Made by a program: the position numbers and the translations under genes
In this document: in pieces, positions 19,410-27,641 of the stretch
Numbering within the stretch: the first letter of the stretch is position 1
Layout: the number at the start of each line of letters is the position of its first letter
Origin: Mycolicibacterium novocastrense
GTDB taxonomy: Bacteria; Actinomycetota; Actinomycetes; Mycobacteriales; Mycobacteriaceae
Assembly (NCBI RefSeq): GCF_001570485.1
Contig: NZ_BCTA01000019.1
Coordinates: forward strand, 1-64,000
Length of the DNA: 64,000 nt
Reading direction: 5' to 3'
Notes under the pieces: model-generated
What the model saw: only the letters and a program-made list of their open reading frames with translations
The model's database searches: none
Told to the model about the DNA's origin: nothing

Positions 19410-20444
19410 TTACGGAACGACCGTCGAGCCGATCGTCGGCATGAACTGGCACTGCCGCTCAGTGGTCGTGACCTGTCCGAAAATCGTCGACAGGATGCTG
19501 CCCGAGCCGGTGTCGGCGATTGCCGTCAGAGTGGTCGGCCCCTCGGGGTTGATATCCGACCGCGGCTTGAGCGTGGCGCTACCCGACTTGCCGGTGGTCA
19601 GGTTCACCCAGGTGACGTTGAGCGGCAACTTCTGCTCGGCAGCTGGACCCGGCGTGCCGACCGCGGTGAACACGTAGGCGGTCTGGCCCGGGCCGGGGCC
19701 CGGAGTCGGGATCTTCGCGGGCCCGGCCACCGAAATCGCCGTGGCGAGCACGGTTCCGCCGTCGCCGAGGCAGCCGTTGCTGATCGACGGGTACATGAAG
19801 TCCTGCGTGGGCGGGGCGTCCGGGCCGAAGGCGGGACCGGGCGCGGCGGCAGGAGCCGGTGCGGGAGCCGGACCCGGCGCCGGGGCGGCCTCGGGTGCGG
19901 GTGCTGGCGCCGGGGCGGCCTCGGGAGCCGGTGCGGGTGCTGGTGCCGGGGCGGCCTCGGGTGCGGGTGCGCCAGCAACAGCGACCGGCGCGGCCTCGGG
20001 TGCCGGAGCGGGAGCGGCCGCCGGTGCGGGAGGCGCGTCCGCTGCCAGCGCCGCGTCGGGTACGGGTCCCACGGCGTGAGCCGGGTTGATCCCTGCAGGC
20101 AGGTGCGCCTGCTCACCCGGCACCGCACCGGGCGCGGGGTTGTGCGCGACGAACTGGTTGACCGCCGACGCGACATTTCGCGCCTCGGTGGGGGCGACCG
20201 CGTCACCGGCGAACACCGCGGCCGCGGCCATCAGCGTCGACGCGGCATTCGTCGGATCAGCGGCGGCCTGCTGGATCGCCGGGCTGATGCCCTGGACCGC
20301 CGTCAGGCCGGGCGCTTGCAGCCCGTCGATCGGCGCCGGCGGCGCGGGTTCGGCGACGGCCACACCGGTCACGCCGCTGACGAGCAGCGTGGCCGATGAG
20401 CCGATCGCAAGGGCGACGGTGGCGAACATCCTTCGAGCTGACAT
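19410..20444 (-). CDS. Secreted Ala/Pro-rich protein (Rv1157c-like)
   Basis: A 344-residue exported protein. The N-terminus is a clear Sec signal (MSARRMFATVALAIG ... VAVAEPAPP). A long low-complexity Ala/Pro/Glu region occupies residues ~125-210, then a ~120-residue C-terminal domain with Thr/Gly-rich beta-like sequence and two Cys (NGCLGDGG, ERQCQFMP) that could form a disulphide. It is adjacent to a second such gene. Equivalent to Rv1157c; the function is unknown. Confidence 0.83.
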   Translation of the reverse strand: MSARRMFATVALAIGSSATLLVSGVTGVAVAEPAPPAPIDGLQAPGLTAVQGISPAIQQAAADPTNAASTLMAAAAVFAGDAVAPTEARNVASAVNQFVAHNPAPGAVPGEQAHLPAGINPAHAVGPVPDAALAADAPPAPAAAPAPAPEAAPVAVAGAPAPEAAPAPAPAPAPEAAPAPAPAPEAAPAPGPAPAPAPAAAPGPAFGPDAPPTQDFMYPSISNGCLGDGGTVLATAISVAGPAKIPTPGPGPGQTAYVFTAVGTPGPAAEQKLPLNVTWVNLTTGKSGSATLKPRSDINPEGPTTLTAIADTGSGSILSTIFGQVTTTERQCQFMPTIGSTVVP

Positions 20445-20510
20445 GGCTCCCTCAGAACGTGGTTGTAGTGGTCGTGTCTGCCAGTGCGTGTTTCGGCGTC
20501 GCCCCGTGGA

Positions 20511-21083
20511 TCACGGAAGAGCCGACAGCGGCACCAGCAGCGGCGCCATACCCGCGCCGGGAAGTGCCGGCGCAGCGGCCGGTGCTGCGGCGGCCGGGGC
20601 CGCGGCGGCCGGTGCTGCGGCCGACGGCGTGGCCGCCTGTGCCGCGGCGGGCAGTAGGCCGGTCAACGGCGTCCCCTCGGGCAGCAGTGAGGCCAGCCCG
20701 GTCGGCAGGTTGGACAGCAGGTTGGCCGGGTTGGCCGGTGCGGCTGCAGGCGTCGCTGCGGGTGCCGCCGGTGCTGCGGGCATACCGGGCAGCGACGACG
20801 GCGGCTGCGGAAGGGTGACCGTCGCGGTCGCCGACGGCGGCGTCGCGGCGGGGGCGGCCGGGGTCTGAGCCGTGTTCAGCAGCGATGTGAAGCCCTGCAT
20901 GAGCTGCGTCGCCGCGGCGGGGTTCGACGCCAACTGCTGGATGAGCGGCAAGCCCGGCACGCTGGGCGCGGGCGCCGGCGCCGCAGGCTGGGCGGTGGCG
21001 GTGGCGCTCAGCGCCAGCGCGGCCGAGACCGCTCCCGCAGCGGCGATCATGGTGGTCGCGAACAGTTTTCCGGTGCTGTGCAT
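20511..21083 (-). CDS. Secreted Ala/Pro-rich protein (Rv1158c-like)
   Basis: A 190-residue exported protein with a signal peptide (MHSTGKLFATTMIAAAG ... ATAQPAAP) and an Ala/Pro-rich body. It contains the repeated short helices LPLIQQLASNPAAATQLMQG and LLSNLPTGLASLLPEG. It is likely co-transcribed with the next secreted gene (67 bp apart). Equivalent to Rv1158c; the function is unknown. Confidence 0.8.
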   Translation of the reverse strand: MHSTGKLFATTMIAAAGAVSAALALSATATAQPAAPAPAPSVPGLPLIQQLASNPAAATQLMQGFTSLLNTAQTPAAPAATPPSATATVTLPQPPSSLPGMPAAPAAPAATPAAAPANPANLLSNLPTGLASLLPEGTPLTGLLPAAAQAATPSAAAPAAAAPAAAAPAAAPALPGAGMAPLLVPLSALP

Positions 21084-21260
21084 GGTTCTCCCAATCAGTT
21101 GTGTGGCACGCCTTGGGCCGAAGCTACGGAGTTACTGGTGTGACTCAAGTGACACGTGTGGCAGTGATTCAACCGTTACGCAAGCGAGGGGTTTCGGTGA
21201 CCGGCCGATAGAGTCGGGCGGATAGACACCTCGACAAGCGCAGCCCCGTCAACGTCGCGG

Positions 21261-22421
21261 ATGGCCGCCCGACTGGCCGCTGCGGCGCCGGTGCTGTTGA
21301 TGGTCAGCATCGCGGCGCGACTCGCGTGGACCTATCTGGTGCCCAACGGTGCGAACTTCGTCGACCTGCACGTGTACGTCGGAGGTGCGTGCACCCTGGA
21401 CCAACCCGGCGCACTCTATGACTACGTCTACGCCGAGCAGACGCCGGACTTCCCGCTGCCGTTCACCTATCCGCCGTTCGCGGCCGTGGTGTTCTATCCG
21501 CTTCACCTGCTGCCGTTCGGCCTCGTGGCGTTGTTGTGGCAACTCGGGATCGTCGCCGCCCTCTACGGCGTGGTGCGCATCAGCCAGCGCCTTCTGGGTT
21601 CCGGCGATCGGCGTGTGGCGATGCTGTGGACGGCCGTCGGCATCTGGCTCGAACCGCTCCGCAGCACCTTCGACTACGGGCAGATCAATGTGGTGCTCGT
21701 GCTGGGCGTCCTGTACGCGGTGTACAGCACGCGGTGGTGGTTGTCCGGCCTGCTGATCGGCGTCGCGGCCGGGCTGAAGCTGACGCCCGCGGTCTCCGGG
21801 TTGTACTTCCTGGGTGCGCGACGGTGGGGGGTGGTGGCGTTCTCCGCGGTGGTCTTCCTTGCGACCGTGGGGCTTTCGGCGTTGGTGGTCGGCGACGAGA
21901 CGCGGCGCTACTTCACCGAACTGCTCGGTGACGCCAACCGTGTCGGTCCTGTCGGCACATCGTTCAACCAGTCGTGGCGCGGCGGCATATCCCGGATCCT
22001 CGGACACGACGCGGGTTACGGGCCCGCGGTGGTCGCGGGCATCGCGGTGACGGCAGTGCTGGCGGTCCTGGCGTGGCGGGCGATCGGCGGGGCCTCCGAC
22101 CGGCTGGGGGGGATCGTCGTGGTGCAGCTGTTCGGCCTGCTGCTGTCTCCGATCTCGTGGACACATCACTGGGTGTGGCTGATCCCGTTGATGATCTGGT
22201 TGCTGCACGGGCCGCTGAGCGCCCGGCGGGGCGCACGGATATTGGGCTGGGGGTGGCTCATCCTGACCCTGATCGGGGTCCCCTGGCTGCTGAGCTTCGC
22301 GCAGCCCACGATCTGGGTGATCCCGCGACCGTGGTATCTGGCGTGGGCCGGGTTGATCTACATCGTCGCCACGCTGGCCACGCTGGCCTGGATCGCCTCT
22401 ACTGGCCGACGATCTCGTTGA
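21261..22421 (+). CDS. pimE: Polyprenol-phosphate-mannose alpha-1,2-mannosyltransferase PimE
   Basis: A 386-residue integral membrane GT-C glycosyltransferase that adds the fifth mannose to Ac1PIM4, committing it to polar PIMs instead of LM/LAM. About ten membrane helices are seen. Asp35 in [11 protein letters not shown], in the first periplasmic loop, matches the catalytic Asp58 of the M. smegmatis enzyme. [12 protein letters not shown] and [13 protein letters not shown] are family motifs. The start is the only ATG/GTG in frame after the upstream stop. It converges with phhB, overlapping by 23 bp. lpqW, a known modulator of this branch point, is at 34.5 kb. Confidence 0.92.
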   Translation: MAARLAAAAPVLLMVSIAARLAWTYLVPNGANFVDLHVYVGGACTLDQPGALYDYVYAEQTPDFPLPFTYPPFAAVVFYPLHLLPFGLVALLWQLGIVAALYGVVRISQRLLGSGDRRVAMLWTAVGIWLEPLRSTFDYGQINVVLVLGVLYAVYSTRWWLSGLLIGVAAGLKLTPAVSGLYFLGARRWGVVAFSAVVFLATVGLSALVVGDETRRYFTELLGDANRVGPVGTSFNQSWRGGISRILGHDAGYGPAVVAGIAVTAVLAVLAWRAIGGASDRLGGIVVVQLFGLLLSPISWTHHWVWLIPLMIWLLHGPLSARRGARILGWGWLILTLIGVPWLLSFAQPTIWVIPRPWYLAWAGLIYIVATLATLAWIASTGRRSR

Positions 22422-22683
22422 TGTCCTTTGCCATTTCGACATCCTTGTCGGTGATGCCGCCCTCGGAGTGCGTCACCAACGCGAAAGTCACTGTCCGCCA
22501 GCGGATATCGATATCGGGATGGTGATCCTTGTTCTCCGCGTGCTCGCCGACCCGGCGAACGGCGTCGATGCCGTCGAGAAACGCCGGGAACTTGATCGAG
22601 CGGCGCAGGGCGCCGTCGGCGCGTTCCCAGCCGGGCAGATCGGGCAGTGCGGCGTCCACTTGTTCGTCCGTTAACACAGCCAT
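22399..22683 (-). CDS. phhB: Pterin-4a-carbinolamine dehydratase
   Basis: A 94-residue PCD/DCoH-type protein. The active-site stretch [17 protein letters not shown] carries the HHP motif. It dehydrates 4a-hydroxytetrahydropterin. No aromatic amino acid hydroxylase is nearby, so its physiological substrate here is unclear. ACCGTA (22691-22696) reads TACGGT 7 nt before its ATG, so the mRNA is probably leaderless. Equivalent to Rv1159A. Confidence 0.9.
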   Translation of the reverse strand: MAVLTDEQVDAALPDLPGWERADGALRRSIKFPAFLDGIDAVRRVGEHAENKDHHPDIDIRWRTVTFALVTHSEGGITDKDVEMAKDINEIVGQ

Positions 22684-22690
22684 GTCCTCG

Positions 22691-22702
22691 ACCGTATACC
22701 GT
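22691..22702. promoter_or_regulatory. Abutting divergent -10 elements of phhB and mutT2
   Basis: Starts are 27 bp apart. The minus hexamer TACGGT (22691-22696) is 7 nt from the phhB ATG, and the plus hexamer TACCGT (22697-22702) is 8 nt from the mutT2 GTG. They touch with no bases between them and share a GTATAC palindrome (22694-22699). Two polymerases could not open both at once. Confidence 0.6.
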
Positions 22703-22710
22703 CAGCCGCA

Positions 22711-23112
22711 GTGTCGAACCAGATGTCGAACCAGATCGTCGTCGCCGGTGCCCTCATCAACGAGGCCTCGCTGCTCGTCGCGCAGCGCGACCGGCCCGCA
22801 GAACTGGCGGGGCTGTGGGAACTGCCAGGCGGCAAGGTGGCCGCCGGTGAGACCGACCAAGCTGCACTGGCCCGCGAACTGCACGAGGAGCTGGGCGTCC
22901 TGGTCGACGTCGGTGCGCGGATCGGCGACGACGTCGCACTCACACCCACCATGGTTCTGCGGGCCTACCGCGTCACGCAGACCGGCGGGACCCTGCACCC
23001 CAACGACCACCGCGCCCTGCGCTGGATCGGCGTCGGCGAACTCGACGAGCTGGCGTGGGTGCCCGCCGACCGAGCATGGCTGCCCGCGCTGAGGCGAGAA
23101 CTCGGCGGTTGA
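22711..23112 (+). CDS. mutT2: MutT-type NUDIX nucleotide pyrophosphatase
   Basis: A 133-residue NUDIX hydrolase with the box GGKVAAGETDQAALARELHE and the EELGV end at residues ~37-59. It hydrolyses oxidised or damaged nucleoside triphosphates, sparing DNA and RNA from mis-incorporation. The N-terminus is unusual: a 12-bp unit is repeated in tandem, giving GTG and ATG start codons in frame, each followed by Ser-Asn-Gln. I use GTG 22711 because it fits the leaderless -10. Confidence 0.9.
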   Translation: MSNQMSNQIVVAGALINEASLLVAQRDRPAELAGLWELPGGKVAAGETDQAALARELHEELGVLVDVGARIGDDVALTPTMVLRAYRVTQTGGTLHPNDHRALRWIGVGELDELAWVPADRAWLPALRRELGG

Positions 23113-23143
23113 CCGTTCGAAGCGAGGGCCCGCGACCGAACGG
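23113..23143. terminator. Possible terminator after mutT2
   Basis: CCGTTCG (23113-23119) and CGAACGG (23137-23143) pair around a 17-nt loop directly after the mutT2 stop, followed by TTTT at 23151-23154. The long loop makes this weak. Confidence 0.35.
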
Positions 23144-23200
23144 GACAGGGTTTTCCGATCGGCCGACCGGCGGGCGGTGCTCGCAATATTCTTGCCGTTC

Positions 23201-24280
23201 ATGCGCGTGCTGCGGTTCATCTGGCGAGGAGTGCTCGCCTTTGACCGGATCGGTTCGCGCATCCCGCAACTCGTGCAGATGTGGCTCGTCGAATTCTTCT
23301 TCGCCATCCCGCTGACCTTCTTCATCGCCAAGATCATCGACATCCGCGGTGCGTTCGGCGTGCCGGGCACCGGTGAAGCCATGCCGGGCGTGTTCTGGGG
23401 TGCGCTGGTCGTGTCGATGGTCTGTGGATTCTTCTTCTTTCGCAGCCTGGTCAAGCCCCGGGTGAAGCAGGGATCGTGGACACCAATGGTGCGCGCCGAC
23501 GTCGGAGACGTCACCGTGTTCGGCGGAAACCGCGCGTGGCGCGTCGAATACCAGTACCTGACAAGCCATCCGTCGTATTCACTGTTGCTTCTTCTGACCG
23601 CGCCCATCCCCGCCGTCATGGTCCTCATGACGATCAATCACGGCGACAGCACCTTCTACTGGCGCGTCGCGGGCATCGTCGGGCTCTGCGTGTTGGCGCT
23701 GATGGCGTTGGCGAGAGTGCTCAGTTGGTACGTCTTCCGCATCGGCCGGCGCGAGATTGGGGATCATGCTGCCGCGCAGGGGGTTTCGGAGCGCAAGCTC
23801 GGTTGGGAGATGGCGTGGAAGCCGCTGATCATGCTGATCGTGATGGTCTATGCGATCGTCGCGATTCCGCTCGCGTACATGTGGTGGGACGAACTGCGCA
23901 CCATCGACAAGTTGCCCGTGGTGACCGTGGCGGACAGCGCCGACGCGGTCGGACAGTACCGGCGGGTCGAAGGCGACGTGACCGGTGAGCCGGTCTACTG
24001 GGCGCCGCGAGGGGCTGGCCGTGGCGGCAACAACTTCGCGGGAGCCGGTGTGCTGGTTGAACTTTCGTCCGGCGGGGAAGCGCTGCTGCTGGCCGAGTCG
24101 CTGTCGGTGCCCGACTTCGTCGGAGTGATGAAGGACGTGCGCGACCGCGAGATCCACACGCACGGCCGGGTGACCGACGAGATCACCGAAACACAGCGCG
24201 AGTACTACGGCTTCGACGAGAGCAGCTTTCCCGTCCCGCCACCCGATGGCCGGGTGATGGTGCTGCTGTCGTATCCCTGA
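23201..24280 (+). CDS. Conserved membrane protein, five predicted helices
   Basis: Hypothetical 359-residue integral membrane protein. Hydrophobic segments are visible at WLVEFFFAIPLTFFIAKII, GVFWGALVVSMVCGFFFF, YSLLLLLTAPIPAVMVLM, VAGIVGLCVLALMALARVL and LIMLIVMVYAIVAIPLAY. A soluble tail of ~110 residues follows and contains the RVEGDVTGEPVYW stretch, reminiscent of envelope-stress E3-ligase-like or DUF3592 folds. A GTG at 23177 would add eight residues. Not recognised further. Confidence 0.72.
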   Translation: MRVLRFIWRGVLAFDRIGSRIPQLVQMWLVEFFFAIPLTFFIAKIIDIRGAFGVPGTGEAMPGVFWGALVVSMVCGFFFFRSLVKPRVKQGSWTPMVRADVGDVTVFGGNRAWRVEYQYLTSHPSYSLLLLLTAPIPAVMVLMTINHGDSTFYWRVAGIVGLCVLALMALARVLSWYVFRIGRREIGDHAAAQGVSERKLGWEMAWKPLIMLIVMVYAIVAIPLAYMWWDELRTIDKLPVVTVADSADAVGQYRRVEGDVTGEPVYWAPRGAGRGGNNFAGAGVLVELSSGGEALLLAESLSVPDFVGVMKDVRDREIHTHGRVTDEITETQREYYGFDESSFPVPPPDGRVMVLLSYP

Positions 24281-24296
24281 AACTCCGATCGCGCGG

Positions 24297-24464
24297 TCAG
24301 CGTCGCCGTGCCCGCTTCATGACCTTCACAAGATCCTTGCCGCGGATGCCGTTGCGCTCTGCCTTGCGGACCTGGTGAACGACGACCGGGCAACGCTTGC
24401 AGCGCGGCTTGCTGCGGCAGCACTTCTTCTTCGGTTTGAGGTCGGCGAGCTTACTGGGCTTCAC
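24297..24464 (-). CDS. Small Lys/Cys-rich protein (55 aa)
   Basis: A very basic 55-residue protein with a Cys cluster CCRSKPRCKRCP (CC-x5-C-x2-C), which could bind one zinc ion, and a basic C-terminal helix (VKVMKRARRR). The composition suggests nucleic-acid or ribosome binding. GTG 24464 is preceded by AGAGG. I recall related proteins conserved in actinobacteria but no function. Confidence 0.72.
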   Translation of the reverse strand: MKPSKLADLKPKKKCCRSKPRCKRCPVVVHQVRKAERNGIRGKDLVKVMKRARRR

Positions 24465-24574
24465 GTGACCTCTGGCTCCACTTCCGACGGCAAACGGGTG
24501 TGATACACCGCGACGTCGCCATCGTGGCACATCCGCCGACGTGCCTGATCAGGCGCCTGCGCCGAAAGCGACCG

Positions 24575-24580
24575 TAGTAT
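24575..24580 (+). promoter_or_regulatory. -10 element of the 68-aa membrane protein gene
   Basis: TAGTAT ends 8 nt before ATG 24589, predicting a leaderless or nearly leaderless mRNA. Confidence 0.5.
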
Positions 24581-24588
24581 CGACGGCT

Positions 24589-24795
24589 ATGACCGACGAG
24601 CACCCCAGCGACCCGCAACCCAGGCGCCGGGGCCGTGCGGGCACCGTGGTGGCGGCATCCGTCGTCGGGTTGGCCGTCGCGGCGCTGCTCGTATTGGTGG
24701 CGGTAGTGGTCGTCGGCCGCGTGGACGGGCCCGGCGACACCCCGCCGGCCTACAACGTGCACCCGTCGTTCTCGGAGACCACGACCGGTCCTTGA
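24589..24795 (+). CDS. Small single-pass membrane protein (68 aa)
   Basis: A 68-residue protein: a charged cytoplasmic start (MTDEHPSDPQPRRRGRAG), one strong membrane helix (TVVAASVVGLAVAALLVLVA) and a short Pro/Thr-rich outer tail. ATG 24589 is favoured over GTG 24541 because a TAGTAT -10 sits 8 nt upstream. The function is unknown. Confidence 0.68.
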   Translation: MTDEHPSDPQPRRRGRAGTVVAASVVGLAVAALLVLVAVVVVGRVDGPGDTPPAYNVHPSFSETTTGP

Positions 24796-24829
24796 TCAGC
24801 ACTTTCACGGCGAAGTCTCGAGTTTGTGT

Positions 24830-24848
24830 TTAGGATTGGCTAACTTAT
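24830..24848. promoter_or_regulatory. IdeR iron box upstream of feoA
   Basis: The 19 bases match the IdeR consensus TTAGGTTAGSCTAACCTAA at 15 positions by eye. A -10 hexamer TAACTT (24841-24846) lies within it, so iron-loaded IdeR would block the feoAB promoter in iron-replete cells. Confidence 0.78.
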
Positions 24849-24890
24849 GGTGGCCTGCTCGCGGGCGCAAAGCTGAAGGCGGAGTGTGCG

Positions 24891-25151
24891 ATGACCGTAG
24901 CGACCAGGCGCACCCTGGCCGACCTGCCCTCGGGCCGAACGGCTGAGATCATCGCACTCAGCGCGCAGGCCCCGCCCGACGTGGCACAGCGTTTGCGCCA
25001 CCTCGGTTTTCGGTCCGGAACCACCGTGTCGAAGCTGCGGACCGCACCACTGGGCGACCCCTCGGTGTACCGGCTGCTCGGATACGAGACGGCGCTGCGC
25101 AGACACGAGGCCGCCTACATCGAGGTGTCCGAAGAGTCACCACGCTCATGA
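24891..25151 (+). CDS. feoA: Ferrous iron transport protein FeoA
   Basis: An 86-residue SH3-like FeoA. TLADLPSGRTAEIIAL, RLRHLGFRSGTTV and the LLGYETALRRHEAAYIEV end are the family pattern. It assists the FeoB GTPase at the inner face of the membrane. It overlaps the feoB start by 4 bp (ATGA). An IdeR box lies 43 bp upstream, and GGCGGAG precedes the ATG. Confidence 0.92.
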   Translation: MTVATRRTLADLPSGRTAEIIALSAQAPPDVAQRLRHLGFRSGTTVSKLRTAPLGDPSVYRLLGYETALRRHEAAYIEVSEESPRS

Positions 25152-27091
25152 CGACCGCCTGTCATCAGGGCGGCGGCTCCGTCGCCACCGACCCCGACCA
25201 GGTCCGCATCGCCCTTGTCGGCAGCCCCAACGCCGGTAAGACGAGCGTCTTCAATCAGCTCACCGGCCTGCGGGCCCGCACCGGCAACTATCCCGGCGTC
25301 ACGGTCTCGCGTTACGTGGGTACGGGGCGGTTCGCCTGTGAAGAGCACGGCGTGCACAAGTACACCGTCGAAGACCTTCCCGGCGCCTACAGCCTGCACC
25401 CCGTCAGCCCGGACGAGCAGGTGGTCGCCGACCTGCTGGCCGGAAAGCTCGACGGGGTCACCCCGCCCGACGCGTTGGCCGTCGTGGTCGATGTGACCGT
25501 TCTCGAACGGTCGCTGTCGCTGGTGGCGCAGGTGTTGACTCTGGACCGCCCGACCATGGTCATCCTCACCATGACCGACGAGATGGCCGCCCGCGGCGGA
25601 TACCTCGACATCGATCGGTTCGCCGCCGCGCTGGGCGTACCGGTCGTCGGTGTCATCGGCAGCCGCGGTAAAGGTTTCGAACCGTTGCGGGCCCTGCTGG
25701 CCTCACCGCAGAGTTGGCCGCGCATCCCCGTTCCTCCGCCGCGTGACGACGCGGAGTTCAACAGCTGGATCGCATCGCTTCTGGAGGCCGGACGCTACCG
25801 CCTGCCCGAACCCGACCGCCGCAGCGCACGCATCGACCGGGTGCTGCTTCATCCGGTGTTCGGGTCGCTGACGTTCGTCGCGGTCATGTTCCTGCTGTTT
25901 CAGGTGATCTTCACTTTCGCCGCACCGCTGCAGGACCTCATCGAACAGTTCTTCGGCTGGCTCGGCCCCGCGGTCGGCGACAGCATCCCCAACGCCACGC
26001 TGTCGGGGCTCTTCAGCGGCGGCATCGTCGGCGGCGTCGGCGCGGTGCTGGTCTTCATTCCGCAAATCGTGCTGCTGTTCTTGTTGATAGCGCTGTTGGA
26101 GAACATCGGTTACATGGCCAGGGCCGCGTTTCTGGTCGACCGCATCATGGCCACCACGGGGCTGGAGGGGCGCGCGTTCGTCGCGATGTTGTCGTCGGTG
26201 GCGTGCGCGGTGCCCGGGATCATGGCCACCCGCACGCTGCCGTCCTCGCGCGACCGGATCGCCACCACGATGGCGGCGCCGCTGATGACGTGTTCGGCGC
26301 GCCTTCCGGTCTACATCCTGTTGATCGGACTGCTCGTCGACTCCGAGGCTCGCGTCGGCCCGCTCTCGGTGCAGGGCCTGGTCATGTTCGGGCTCTACCT
26401 GTTGGGCGGCGCGTCGGCGATGTTCACCGCGTGGCTGTTCAAGTCGGTGCTCCTCGGCGGGGACATGCTGCCCTTCTACATGGAGATGCCGCCCTACCGC
26501 TTCCCGTCGGCCAAGTCGGTCGCGTTGGCGATGTGGGACTCGGCAAAAGCCTTCCTGCGCAAGGCCGGAACGATCATCCTCGCCACATCCATCCTGTTGT
26601 GGTTCCTGCTGAACCTGCCGCCGCGCACGGGCGAGGTCGCGGGCATGGACGCCTCGGCCGCGGCGGCACACGTGGTCGAGAACTCCTATGCGGCGGCGCT
26701 GGGCAAGTTCATCGAGCCGCTGTTCGCACCGCTGGGCTTCGACTGGCGCATCTGCGTCGGGTTGATCGGAGCGTTGGCCGCACGCGAGGTGTTCGTCGCG
26801 ACCATGGGGCAGATCTTCGCCGCCGGCGATCCGGAGAGCCCTCTCGACGCGGTCCAGACGGCGGTCTACACGTCCGGGCCACACCAGGGTGAGCTGCTGT
26901 TCACCGCGCCGACCACGGTCTCGCTGCTGGTGTTCTTCGTCTACGCGTTGTTGTGCATGTCCACAGTTGCCACCATCCGTCGTGAGACGAACTCGTGGAG
27001 GTGGCCGGTGGTGGCCTGGGGGTACATGTTCGCCCTGGCGTGGGTGGCCGCGTTCATCGCGTTCCACGTCGCCAACTGGCTGACCGGCTGA
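25148..27091 (+). CDS. feoB: Ferrous iron transporter FeoB
   Basis: A 647-residue Fe(II) transporter: a cytosolic G domain (G1 GSPNAGKT at residues 25-32, G3 DLPGAYSL) and a membrane domain with two Gate regions (VACAVPGIMATRTLPSSRDR and LIGALAAREVFVATMG). The G4 element is TMTD instead of the usual N-x-x-D, a departure at a base-specificity residue. It is followed after 1 bp by an Nfu-like gene and then a P-type ATPase. Regulated by IdeR through the feoA promoter. Confidence 0.93.
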   Translation: MTTACHQGGGSVATDPDQVRIALVGSPNAGKTSVFNQLTGLRARTGNYPGVTVSRYVGTGRFACEEHGVHKYTVEDLPGAYSLHPVSPDEQVVADLLAGKLDGVTPPDALAVVVDVTVLERSLSLVAQVLTLDRPTMVILTMTDEMAARGGYLDIDRFAAALGVPVVGVIGSRGKGFEPLRALLASPQSWPRIPVPPPRDDAEFNSWIASLLEAGRYRLPEPDRRSARIDRVLLHPVFGSLTFVAVMFLLFQVIFTFAAPLQDLIEQFFGWLGPAVGDSIPNATLSGLFSGGIVGGVGAVLVFIPQIVLLFLLIALLENIGYMARAAFLVDRIMATTGLEGRAFVAMLSSVACAVPGIMATRTLPSSRDRIATTMAAPLMTCSARLPVYILLIGLLVDSEARVGPLSVQGLVMFGLYLLGGASAMFTAWLFKSVLLGGDMLPFYMEMPPYRFPSAKSVALAMWDSAKAFLRKAGTIILATSILLWFLLNLPPRTGEVAGMDASAAAAHVVENSYAAALGKFIEPLFAPLGFDWRICVGLIGALAAREVFVATMGQIFAAGDPESPLDAVQTAVYTSGPHQGELLFTAPTTVSLLVFFVYALLCMSTVATIRRETNSWRWPVVAWGYMFALAWVAAFIAFHVANWLTG

Positions 27092-27092
27092 C

Positions 27093-27629
27093 ATGTCGAC
27101 CGCCAAGCTTCACCCCGAAGCCACCCCTGACCCGCGTCTGCTGCGATGGATCACCCCGGGTCGTGAAGTGCGCGCCGATTGCCCCGAGTTGGCCGACCTG
27201 GTCGCCGACGGCACCCTGCAACGGGTGCAGACTTCGCCCGGTGAGGTCCAAACCCTGCTGAGCGACGACCGCTCCTGGTCGGTCGACGGCCCGCGGGTTC
27301 GCTCGGCCCTGTTCGCGGCGTTGGCCTCGCCCGACGCCGAAGCGCCGATCTCGCCCGAGGAGATGCGCCGCCGGATCGAGCAGATCATCGACCGCGAGGT
27401 GGCACCGGTGGCCGGGTCGCATGGTGGCAGCATCACTGTCGAATCGGTGATCGACGGCGTGGTCACGGTCGACTTCGGCGGTGCCTGTGCGGGATGCACG
27501 CTGCGGGGGCGCACACTGCAGGATCTCCTCGGCAAAGCCGTGCAAGCGCGGTATCCGCAGATCCGCGCGGTGCGCGAGGCGCCGAAGCGGCGGGTGTGGT
27601 TGAGCTTTGCCCGGAACGGCAGACGGTAG
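27093..27629 (+). CDS. NifU C-terminal (Nfu) domain protein in the feo operon
   Basis: A 178-residue protein with an Nfu iron-sulfur scaffold domain at residues ~90-165. The CAGC motif gives Cys132 and Cys135, which bridge a [4Fe-4S] cluster between two subunits. The N-terminal ~75 residues (ITPGREVRADC ... WSVDGPRVRSALFAAL) resemble Nfu N-terminal domains. It starts one base after the feoB stop, so it is translated in the same mRNA. It may accept imported iron for cluster assembly, or replace the small FeoC partner; both are inferences. Confidence 0.83.
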   Translation: MSTAKLHPEATPDPRLLRWITPGREVRADCPELADLVADGTLQRVQTSPGEVQTLLSDDRSWSVDGPRVRSALFAALASPDAEAPISPEEMRRRIEQIIDREVAPVAGSHGGSITVESVIDGVVTVDFGGACAGCTLRGRTLQDLLGKAVQARYPQIRAVREAPKRRVWLSFARNGRR

Positions 27630-27641
27630 GAAGGCGCTGAT

